Both the position numbers and the translations under genes were made by a program. Source: an uncultured Eubacterium sp. (lineage in GTDB: Bacteria; Bacillota; Clostridia; Lachnospirales; Lachnospiraceae). Taken from it: a stretch of DNA of 49,579 nt. The notes beneath the pieces are model-generated. The model was not told the origin of the DNA and did no database searches. It saw only the letters and a program-made list of their open reading frames with translations. Every line of letters begins with the position of its first letter. Within the stretch, counting starts at the first letter, position 1. Positions 39,048 to 46,671 of this stretch are shown here, piece after piece. Where the stretch lies: the NCBI RefSeq assembly GCF_934295145.1, contig NZ_CAKRAS010000018.1, positions 1 through 49,579 on the forward strand. The letters are read 5' to 3'.

Positions 39048-41129
39048 ATGCCACAGATAGAAGTTTTAGATGAACAGACCATAGATAAGATTGCAGCGGG
39101 AGAGGTGGTAGAGCGCCCATCTTCCGTTGTCAAAGAACTGGTGGAAAATGCCATTGACGCGAAGGCTTCTGCCATCACCGTAGAAATCAAAGAGGGCGGA
39201 ACTTCCCTGATCCGTATCACAGACAACGGATGCGGGATTGAAGCAGAGCAGATTCCAATTGCTTTTTACCGCCATTCCACAAGTAAAATTCGTAAAGTAG
39301 AAGATCTGGTGCGTATTTCCTCACTGGGCTTCCGCGGTGAGGCGCTGTCAAGTATTGCTGCGGTGGCTCAGGTGGAACTGATCACAAAGACACAGGAGCA
39401 GTTTACCGGCAGCAGATATCTGATCGAGGGGGGAAAAGAGATTTCCCTGGAAGAAATTGGTGCGCCAAACGGAACCACGTTTCTGGTAAAAAATCTGTTT
39501 TATAATACACCTGTGCGTCGTAAATTTTTAAAATCCGCCCAGACAGAGGCAGGATATGTCAATGATCTGATGGAGCGGATGGCGCTGTCCCACCCGGATG
39601 TATCTTTTAAGTTTATCAATAACGGACAGATTCGTTTACATACTTCGGGGAATGGACAGCTGAAGGATATTATTTACCATATTTATGGTCGTGATATTGC
39701 GGCAAACCTGCTGGAAGTACATGGAGAATACGAAGGATTCTGCGTGGATGGGTATATCGGAAAGCCGATCATTGCCAGAGGAAACCGCAATTTCGAAAGT
39801 TATTTTATTAACGGACGTTATATTAAAAGCAGTCTGATTGCTAAGTCTCTGGAGGATGGATATCGTGGATTTATGATGCAGCACAAATATCCGTTTACCG
39901 TTCTGATGATTTCTCTGGACGGAACTCTTGTGGATGTCAATGTGCATCCGAATAAGATGGAAATGCGATTTTCCAACGGGGAAATGTTGTATCAGCAGCT
40001 GGTGGCACTGATTTCCGGACACCTGCGGGAAAGTGAACTGATTCCGAAGGTAGAAGTTCATGAAGAAAAAACGGCTGCAAAGCAAGTGGAGGTTTCCCGG
40101 GAAACGGCGCCGGAACCATTTGAGACAAAGCGTCTGGAACGTCTGCGTGCAGCGGTGGCAAAGGACAGTCCATATGAGCGGAAATATCCGGAGCGTGATC
40201 CGCTGACTGAAAGAACGATGCAGCCGGCGACCGGAGCGGAAAGCAGTAATCATGCAATGGTTCGGGAGAATATTTCATTTGCTGCAAAGCCGGAGGTAAA
40301 ATCGAAAGTTGATATGCAAGCGCCAGAAGAACGTACAGCAGTTGAAACAAAAGACGTGAATCTGAGTGCATTTCAGGGAAATAACTCTGAAATACCGATT
40401 ATTTCCAATCCTGTACAGCAGAATTTGTTTGAAGCAGCGGAGCAGGAAGCAGAAGAAGATTCAGTTTCTGATGTACAGAAAAATGCAGATACTGCTTTGG
40501 ATCTGAATACAGGCAGGAAGGAAGAACTAAAGCTGCTCTCCAAACAGGCCAGACCGCAGCACCGCATCATCGGTCAGTTATTTGATACTTATTGGCTGGT
40601 GGAATTTCAGAATCAGTTTTATATGATCGATCAGCACGCGGCACATGAAAAGGTTTTATTTGAGCGTACTATGAAAGCTTATCGGGAAAAAGAATTTACG
40701 TCCCAGATGATCAGCCCTCCAATTATTCTTTCCCTGACCATGCAGGAGGAAACTCTGCTGAAAAAGTTTTTACCGGAATTTGAAAAACTCGGATATGAGA
40801 TCGAGCATTTTGGTGGCAAAGAATATACCGTAAACGCAGTTCCGGGCAATTTGTATGGTCTGAACGGTCAAAGCCTGTTGCTGGAACTGATGGATGGCCT
40901 TGGCAGTATGTCTGAGAAAGATACACCAGATCTGGTAGTGGAAAAGATTGCAAGCATGTCCTGCAAAGCGGCGGTAAAGGGGAATCAGAAACTTTCCAGG
41001 GCGGAGATCGAACATCTGATCGATGAATTGCTGACACTGGAAAATCCTTATTTTTGCCCGCATGGCAGACCGGTGATCGTAGCAATGACAAAATATGAGA
41101 TAGAAAAGAAATTTAAGAGAATCGTATAG
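39048..41129 (+). CDS. mutL: DNA mismatch repair endonuclease MutL
   Basis: The 693-aa protein has GHKL ATPase motifs (VKELVENAIDA, ITDNGCGI, SLGFRGEALSSIA) and a C-terminal endonuclease domain with DQHAAHEKVLFE beginning at Asp528 and the CPHGRP motif. It should nick the new strand after MutS binding, as expected in bacteria without MutH. A variable linker of about 150 residues joins the two halves. TAGGAGG precedes the ATG. Confidence 0.98.
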   Translation: MPQIEVLDEQTIDKIAAGEVVERPSSVVKELVENAIDAKASAITVEIKEGGTSLIRITDNGCGIEAEQIPIAFYRHSTSKIRKVEDLVRISSLGFRGEALSSIAAVAQVELITKTQEQFTGSRYLIEGGKEISLEEIGAPNGTTFLVKNLFYNTPVRRKFLKSAQTEAGYVNDLMERMALSHPDVSFKFINNGQIRLHTSGNGQLKDIIYHIYGRDIAANLLEVHGEYEGFCVDGYIGKPIIARGNRNFESYFINGRYIKSSLIAKSLEDGYRGFMMQHKYPFTVLMISLDGTLVDVNVHPNKMEMRFSNGEMLYQQLVALISGHLRESELIPKVEVHEEKTAAKQVEVSRETAPEPFETKRLERLRAAVAKDSPYERKYPERDPLTERTMQPATGAESSNHAMVRENISFAAKPEVKSKVDMQAPEERTAVETKDVNLSAFQGNNSEIPIISNPVQQNLFEAAEQEAEEDSVSDVQKNADTALDLNTGRKEELKLLSKQARPQHRIIGQLFDTYWLVEFQNQFYMIDQHAAHEKVLFERTMKAYREKEFTSQMISPPIILSLTMQEETLLKKFLPEFEKLGYEIEHFGGKEYTVNAVPGNLYGLNGQSLLLELMDGLGSMSEKDTPDLVVEKIASMSCKAAVKGNQKLSRAEIEHLIDELLTLENPYFCPHGRPVIVAMTKYEIEKKFKRIV

Positions 41130-41144
41130 AGAGACAGTAAAACT

Positions 41145-42104
41145 ATGATGAAGGAACAGAAAAAACAACCATTATTAATACTGACAGGGCCGACCGCGGT
41201 TGGAAAGACAGACTTGTCCATCGCTTTGGCAAAAAAAATCAATGGTGCTGTGATCTCTGCGGATTCCATGCAGGTGTATCGCGGCATGGATATCGGTTCA
41301 GCCAAGGTGACACCGGAGGAGATGCAGGGAGTAAAGCATTATCTGATCGATGTGCTGGATCCCGAGGATGAATTTCATGTTGTTCGTTTTCAGGAGATGG
41401 CAAAAGCAGCATTGAAAGAGATTTATGCCAACGGTCAGATTCCGATCATCGCCGGCGGCACAGGATTTTATATCCAGGCGCTTTTGTATGACATTGATTT
41501 TACCGAGCAGGAAGAAGATATTGCCCTGCGGGAGCATTATGCGGCACTGGCGCAGGAACATGGCAATGAATATCTGCATGAAATGCTGCGCCATGTGGAT
41601 CCGGTTTCTGCCGAGATCATCCATGCAAATAATGTGAAACGGACAATTCGTGCACTGGAATATTTTGAAAAAACAGGGGAACCGATTTCAAAGCACAATG
41701 AGCAGGAGCGGGCGAAAGAATCCCCGTATGATTTCCGCTATTTTGTGCTGACGGATGAGCGTGCCCATCTGTATGAGCGCACTGATCGCCGGGTAGATCT
41801 GATGCTGGAAGCAGGTCTGGTGGATGAGGTAAAACGCCTGCGGGATCAGGGATGCCATAAAGGCATGGTTTCCATGCAGGGACTTGGATATAAGGAAATT
41901 CTTTCCTGGTTAGAGGGAGAAATTTCCTATGAGGAAGCTGTGTATCTGCTGAAACGGGATACCAGACATTTTGCAAAACGTCAGCTGACATGGTTCCGCC
42001 GGGAGCGGGATGTCATCTGGCTGAACAAACCGGATTATGATTATGACGATTCCAGGATTCTGGATGAAATTTTAAATACAATTACAGCTGGAGGATGGTT
42101 ATGA
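41145..42104 (+). CDS. miaA: tRNA dimethylallyltransferase
   Basis: MiaA adds a dimethylallyl group to A37 of tRNAs reading UNN codons. The 319-aa protein has the P-loop LTGPTAVGKTDLS, SADSMQVYRGMDIGSAK, AGGTGFYIQALLY and the C-terminal TRHFAKRQLTWFRR motif. Two adjacent ATG codons (41145, 41148) are possible starts. Mutational link with mutSL is common in bacterial genomes. The next gene starts within its stop codon (ATGA). Confidence 0.97.
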   Translation: MMKEQKKQPLLILTGPTAVGKTDLSIALAKKINGAVISADSMQVYRGMDIGSAKVTPEEMQGVKHYLIDVLDPEDEFHVVRFQEMAKAALKEIYANGQIPIIAGGTGFYIQALLYDIDFTEQEEDIALREHYAALAQEHGNEYLHEMLRHVDPVSAEIIHANNVKRTIRALEYFEKTGEPISKHNEQERAKESPYDFRYFVLTDERAHLYERTDRRVDLMLEAGLVDEVKRLRDQGCHKGMVSMQGLGYKEILSWLEGEISYEEAVYLLKRDTRHFAKRQLTWFRRERDVIWLNKPDYDYDDSRILDEILNTITAGGWL

Positions 42105-43420
42105 CAGAAGAACTGATCAGACAGAAATACCTGGATATGGGGATTTCAAAAGAAGTATATGAATTTGGAGCAGAAATCGAGAAAACGTTAAAAGAGCGTT
42201 TTGGTAAAATAGATGAAACCGCAGAGTATAACCAGTTAAAAGTGGTACATGCCATGCAGAAATGCAGAGTAAGCGCAGAGTGTTTTCAGGCAACCAGCGG
42301 TTATGGGTACAATGACATTGGCCGTGATACCTTAGAGGAAGTGTATGCAGAATGTTTTCACGGGGAAGCGGCTCTGGTGCGTCCGCAGATCACCTGTGGA
42401 ACCCATGCACTCGCACTGGCACTGATGTCCAACCTGCGTCCGGGAGATGAGTTACTTTCCCCGGTTGGAAAACCTTATGATACACTGGAGGAGGTAATCG
42501 GTATCCGCCCGTCGAAAGGTTCCCTGGCTGAGTATGGCATTACTTACCGTCAAGTAGATCTGCTGAATAACCGTGATTTTGATTTTGAAGGTATCCGTTC
42601 TGCCATCAATGAAAAAACAAAACTGGTGACCATTCAGCGCTCAAAAGGTTACGAGACACGTCCGACATTATCTGTGGAGCGGATCCGTGAACTGATCGCT
42701 TTCGTGAAATCCATCAAACCGGATGTGATCTGCATGGTGGACAACTGTTACGGAGAATTCGTTGAGGAGCGTGAGCCACTGGAAGTTGGCGCAGATATGA
42801 TCGTCGGATCCCTGATCAAAAACCTTGGTGGCGGTCTGGCACCGATCGGCGGTTACATTGTAGGAAAGAAAGAATGTGTGGATAACGCAGCATACCGTCT
42901 GACTTCCCCGGGACTTGGGAAAGAAGTTGGCGCATCTCTTGGTGTTATCCAGAGCTTCTATCAGGGACTGTTTCAGGCTCCGATGGTTGTATCCGGCGCA
43001 TTAAAAGGAGCTATTTTCGCAGCAAATATTTTTGAAAAAATCGGATTCCCGGTGATCCCAAACAGCACCGAGTCTCGCCACGATATCATTCAGGCTGTGA
43101 CCTTTGGATGCCCGGAGGGCGTAGTTGCTTTCTGTCAGGGGATTCAGGCAGCAGCGCCGGTGGATTCTTATGTAACACCGGAACCTTGGGATATGCCAGG
43201 CTATGACAGTCAGGTTATTATGGCAGCTGGAGCATTTGTACAGGGATCATCTATTGAACTGAGTGCGGACGGACCGATCAAACCGCCGTATGCCGTATAT
43301 TTCCAGGGTGGCCTGACCTGGTATCATGCAAAGCTTGGAATTATGATGGCACTGCAGAAATTAGTGGATGCAGGTATTGTAACGAAAGACTTTAAAGCGA
43401 AAAATGTAGCAGACTTGTAA
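42101..43420 (+). CDS. PLP-dependent methionine gamma-lyase/aluminium-resistance family protein (YnbB-like)
   Basis: The start is ATG 42101, overlapping miaA by 4 nt with GGAGG at a good distance; ATG 42095 is too close to that site. The 439-aa protein has type I PLP-enzyme features: GYGYNDIGRDTLEEVYAECF near the start, CGTHALALALMSNLRPGDELL, VDNCYGEF and the cofactor Lys in VGSLIKNLGGGLAP. Homologues downstream of miaA in clostridia and bacilli are annotated either as aluminium resistance protein or methionine gamma-lyase family; reaction not established. Confidence 0.9.
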   Translation: MTEELIRQKYLDMGISKEVYEFGAEIEKTLKERFGKIDETAEYNQLKVVHAMQKCRVSAECFQATSGYGYNDIGRDTLEEVYAECFHGEAALVRPQITCGTHALALALMSNLRPGDELLSPVGKPYDTLEEVIGIRPSKGSLAEYGITYRQVDLLNNRDFDFEGIRSAINEKTKLVTIQRSKGYETRPTLSVERIRELIAFVKSIKPDVICMVDNCYGEFVEEREPLEVGADMIVGSLIKNLGGGLAPIGGYIVGKKECVDNAAYRLTSPGLGKEVGASLGVIQSFYQGLFQAPMVVSGALKGAIFAANIFEKIGFPVIPNSTESRHDIIQAVTFGCPEGVVAFCQGIQAAAPVDSYVTPEPWDMPGYDSQVIMAAGAFVQGSSIELSADGPIKPPYAVYFQGGLTWYHAKLGIMMALQKLVDAGIVTKDFKAKNVADL

Positions 43421-43473
43421 AATTTCTTCATAAAATTTTAAGAGAATTACAAAAAAAGTTCGTATTTTTCAGG

Positions 43474-43502
43474 TGTACAGTAAAAAAAAATTATGCTATG
43501 AT
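43474..43502 (+). promoter_or_regulatory. Promoter of the radC-mreBCD-PBP operon
   Basis: TGTACA (43474-43479) and TATGAT (43497-43502) are 17 bp apart, with TGC upstream making an extended -10, and an A-rich spacer. It lies 39 nt before the radC ATG (AGGAAGG site) in a 120-nt gap with no evident terminator. Confidence 0.65.
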
Positions 43503-43540
43503 ATCTACGACTGCATAGAGAGAGTAGAACAGGAAGGCTT

Positions 43541-44248
43541 ATGCAGAAAAATATGACAGTAAAAGAGTTACCGGATACAGAAAGACCTTATGAAAAGTGT
43601 CTGATGTATGGGGCGGATGCGCTGACGGATGCGGAACTGATCAGTGTCATTATCCGGACAGGAAGCAGGGGAGAACGGTGTGTCGATTTGGCTCATCGTA
43701 TTTTGAATGCTGGTCCGGACGGATTATTGAATCTGCTGCAGTTAGATGTAAAACAGCTGACGAAGATCCATGGAATCGGTAATGTGAAGGCGGTACAGTT
43801 AAAATGTGTCGGTGAACTGGCAAAGCGGATCGCAAGTACCAGACGCAGACAGCAGGTGGTACTCGAGTCCCCGGAAAGCATTGCATCCTATTATATGGAA
43901 CGCATGCGGCATGAAGCGCAGGAGATCCTGGTGCTTGCCATGTTTGACAGTAAAAGCATGCTGATCGGTGAGAAAGTGATCTCTGTCGGTACAAGCAATG
44001 CGGCACTGATATCGCCCAGGGAGATTTACCGGACTGCGCTGCAGGAGCAGGCAGTTTATATTGTGATCCTGCACAATCATCCGAGCGGAAATCCGGAACC
44101 AAGCCGGGAAGACGTCCAGGTTACCCGAAAGATAAAACAGAGTGGAGAGATACTGGATATTTTACTCATGGATCATATTATTATCGGAGATAATCGTTAT
44201 TTTAGTTTCCGTGAGCAGGATATTTTGTTTGAGAAAGGGAGAGAATAA
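43541..44248 (+). CDS. radC: RadC family JAMM-domain protein
   Basis: The 235-aa protein has the N-terminal helix-hairpin-helix region (ALTDAELISVIIRTG, IHGIGNVKAVQL) and a JAB1/MPN metal-binding domain with HNHPSGNPEPSRED (His178, His180) and the LLMDHIIIGDNRYFSF end. Once thought a DNA repair protein, its role is unresolved. Its position directly before mreB follows the Bacillus order. The stop overlaps the mreB start by one base. Confidence 0.95.
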   Translation: MQKNMTVKELPDTERPYEKCLMYGADALTDAELISVIIRTGSRGERCVDLAHRILNAGPDGLLNLLQLDVKQLTKIHGIGNVKAVQLKCVGELAKRIASTRRRQQVVLESPESIASYYMERMRHEAQEILVLAMFDSKSMLIGEKVISVGTSNAALISPREIYRTALQEQAVYIVILHNHPSGNPEPSREDVQVTRKIKQSGEILDILLMDHIIIGDNRYFSFREQDILFEKGRE

Positions 44249-45261
44249 TGGCAAATATATACGGAATTGATCTTGGAACCTGTAATATTAAGATTTTCAG
44301 CAAACACAGCAATAAGATCATTAAAGAGAAAAATACCATTGCGGTAATCAATAAAAACCAGCTGTATGCATATGGCGATGAAGCTTATGCAATGTATGAG
44401 AAAGCACCAGAGACAATCAATGTGTCTTTCCCGGTTACCGGCGGTGTCATTGCAGATTACAATAATATGCAGACCATGGTACAGGAAATGCTGGAGAAAA
44501 ATGTGAAAGGTCACGTAAAAGGGTCTGAGTTTATCATTGCGGTTCCAACAGATATCACAGAAGTTGAGAAAAAGGCATTTTATGATCTGTTTTACAAGAG
44601 CAAAATGAAGCCGAAGTCGGTACTTTTGTGTGACAAACCGATCGCAGATGCAGTAGGTCTCGGACTTGATGTCAATGAGCCGACCGGTATCATGATCGTA
44701 GATATCGGAGCTGATACTACAGAGATTTCCGTGATTTCTTTAGGCGGGCTGGTATTGAGTGATCTGCTTCACTTTGGCGGAAACCGTCTGGATGAGTCTA
44801 TTATTACTTATATCAAAAAGAACTTTAACCTGGTCATCGGTCAGAAGACTGCCATGCAGTTAAAAGAACATATTGGAAGTGCACTCCCGGGGGAAGAGGG
44901 CAGCTATACCATCGTCGGACTGGATGTGGTCAGCGGACTGCCGATTGAGATGGAGATTACAGCAGAGACTGTTTATGAAGCAATGAAAGACAATCTCAAT
45001 TCTATTTGCAATGCCATCAAGATGATCCTGGAGAAAACTCCGCCAGAGCTGGCAAAAGATATCATCCATTCTGGTATTTATCTGACAGGCGGCGGCTCTA
45101 ATATCAAAGATATGGATAAATTATTTACGGATATTACAAATATTAAAGTAAATACCTGTGAGGAGCCGGATGAGACAGTTGTAAGAGGACTAAGTCTTGT
45201 TGTTACAAACGACAAATTCAAACGGCTGGCTTACAGCATGCGTACAAAAATTTTTAAATAA
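44248..45261 (+). CDS. mreB: Rod-shape actin homologue MreB/Mbl
   Basis: The 337-aa actin-fold ATPase has GIDLGTCNIKIF (phosphate 1), DIGADTTEISVISLGG (phosphate 2) and LTGGGSNIKDMD (adenosine). It polymerises on the inner membrane and guides cell-wall elongation with MreC, MreD and the transpeptidase encoded downstream. The usual GIDLGTANT is GIDLGTCNI, and the usual amphipathic N-terminus is short, so this is a somewhat diverged paralogue. No RodA gene is in the window. Confidence 0.94.
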   Translation: MANIYGIDLGTCNIKIFSKHSNKIIKEKNTIAVINKNQLYAYGDEAYAMYEKAPETINVSFPVTGGVIADYNNMQTMVQEMLEKNVKGHVKGSEFIIAVPTDITEVEKKAFYDLFYKSKMKPKSVLLCDKPIADAVGLGLDVNEPTGIMIVDIGADTTEISVISLGGLVLSDLLHFGGNRLDESIITYIKKNFNLVIGQKTAMQLKEHIGSALPGEEGSYTIVGLDVVSGLPIEMEITAETVYEAMKDNLNSICNAIKMILEKTPPELAKDIIHSGIYLTGGGSNIKDMDKLFTDITNIKVNTCEEPDETVVRGLSLVVTNDKFKRLAYSMRTKIFK

Positions 45262-45282
45262 TTCGAATAGCAGAGGCATGGT

Positions 45283-46149
45283 ATGAAGAGAAAGAAACAG
45301 AGCAAATTTCCAGCGAAATATGTTCTGCTGATCATGACAATTCTGTGTATTGCCATCATTGGCTGCAGTCTGAGTGCATCCGGTTCGGGTCCGATTTCAG
45401 CTGCGGCCGGAGCGGTGATCACACCGATGCAGAAGGGTGTGAACCGGCTCGGAAGTGCACTGACAGATTTGCGCGATCATATGCAGACAAAGAAAAAACT
45501 GGAAAAAGAGAATGAGGAACTGCGTACACAGCTGGCAGAGGCTCAGGAAAATCTGAATCAGGTTCAGTTGAATCAGGAAGAATTGGATAATCTGAAAAAA
45601 CTGTACAACATGGATCAGAGCTATGCAGATTACGAGAAAGTAGCTGCAAATGTGATCGGAAAAGATGCAGGAAACTGGTTTTCCATGTTCCTGATCGACC
45701 GCGGCAGCAATGATGGTATTTCTGTGGGCATGAATGTACTGGCTGACGGCGGCCTTGCGGGTATTGTCATTCAGGTCGGACCAAACTATGCAAAGGTTCG
45801 TTCTATCATTGATGACAACAGCAATGTCAGTGCCAAAAATCTGAGCACATCGGATCTGTGTATTGTCAGCGGAAGCTTAAAATCTATGAATGAGTCCAGT
45901 CTGATTGAGTTTGATGATCTTCGAGATAAGGAAGATCAGGCAAAAGTTGGGGATCAGATTGTGACATCCAATATCAGTGATATGTTTCTGGAGGGAATTC
46001 CAATCGGTTATATTACCGATATCCAGACAGATTCCAATAATCTGACCAAATCCGGTCATATTGCGACTATCGTTGATTTTGAGCATCTAAGTGATGTGTT
46101 TGTTATCTTACAGACAAAGGATACAACAAATGAACAGGGAGGGGAGTAG
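45283..46149 (+). CDS. mreC: Rod-shape protein MreC
   Basis: The 288-aa protein has a positively charged start, one membrane helix (about 11-32), a coiled coil near 60-110 (KKLEKENEELRTQLAEAQEN) and the extracytoplasmic beta domain of MreC (IDRGSNDGISVGMNVLADGG, VGDQIVTSNISDMFLEGIPIG). It links MreB filaments with penicillin-binding proteins outside. mreD follows 3 nt after its stop. Confidence 0.95.
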   Translation: MKRKKQSKFPAKYVLLIMTILCIAIIGCSLSASGSGPISAAAGAVITPMQKGVNRLGSALTDLRDHMQTKKKLEKENEELRTQLAEAQENLNQVQLNQEELDNLKKLYNMDQSYADYEKVAANVIGKDAGNWFSMFLIDRGSNDGISVGMNVLADGGLAGIVIQVGPNYAKVRSIIDDNSNVSAKNLSTSDLCIVSGSLKSMNESSLIEFDDLRDKEDQAKVGDQIVTSNISDMFLEGIPIGYITDIQTDSNNLTKSGHIATIVDFEHLSDVFVILQTKDTTNEQGGE

Positions 46150-46152
46150 GCT

Positions 46153-46671
46153 ATGAGAAGGAAAATTGTGCTGGCAATTACGATCATTGTCTGCTTCCTT
46201 TTACAATGCACAGTGTTCAAAGCATTGTCTATCGCGTCAATCTCACCGAATCTTCTGATCGTTGTGGTTGCATCTTTCGGATTTATGCGAGGAAAAAAGG
46301 AAGGATTGTTTGTCGGTTTTTTTGCCGGACTTCTGATGGATGTAATGTTTGGAAGTATTGTGGGATTTTATGCCCTGATCTATATGTATATCGGTTATAT
46401 AAATGGATTTTTTAAGCGAATCTTTTTTCCGGATGAGATCAAACTTCCACTGGGACTGATCGCAGTCAGTGATTTTTTCTGTAATCTGCTGATCTACTTT
46501 ACACTGTTCTGGTTCCGTGGAAGATTTTCTTTTGGTTATTATCTGATCCATACGATTTTACCGGAACTGGTTTATACAATGATCGTGGCAGTTCTGCTCT
46601 ACTTCATTTTACTGAAAATAAATGAAAGACTGGAAGCAATTGAACGAAGGAGTGCAGCGAAATTTGGTTGA
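46153..46671 (+). CDS. mreD: Rod-shape protein MreD
   Basis: The 172-aa protein has five or six hydrophobic helices (IVLAITIIVCFLLQCTVF, LLIVVVASFGFMRGKKEG, GFFAGLLMDVMFG) typical of MreD. It is an integral membrane partner of MreC in the elongasome. AGGCT weakly precedes the ATG. Its 3' end overlaps the next gene by up to 50 nt. Confidence 0.93.
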   Translation: MRRKIVLAITIIVCFLLQCTVFKALSIASISPNLLIVVVASFGFMRGKKEGLFVGFFAGLLMDVMFGSIVGFYALIYMYIGYINGFFKRIFFPDEIKLPLGLIAVSDFFCNLLIYFTLFWFRGRFSFGYYLIHTILPELVYTMIVAVLLYFILLKINERLEAIERRSAAKFG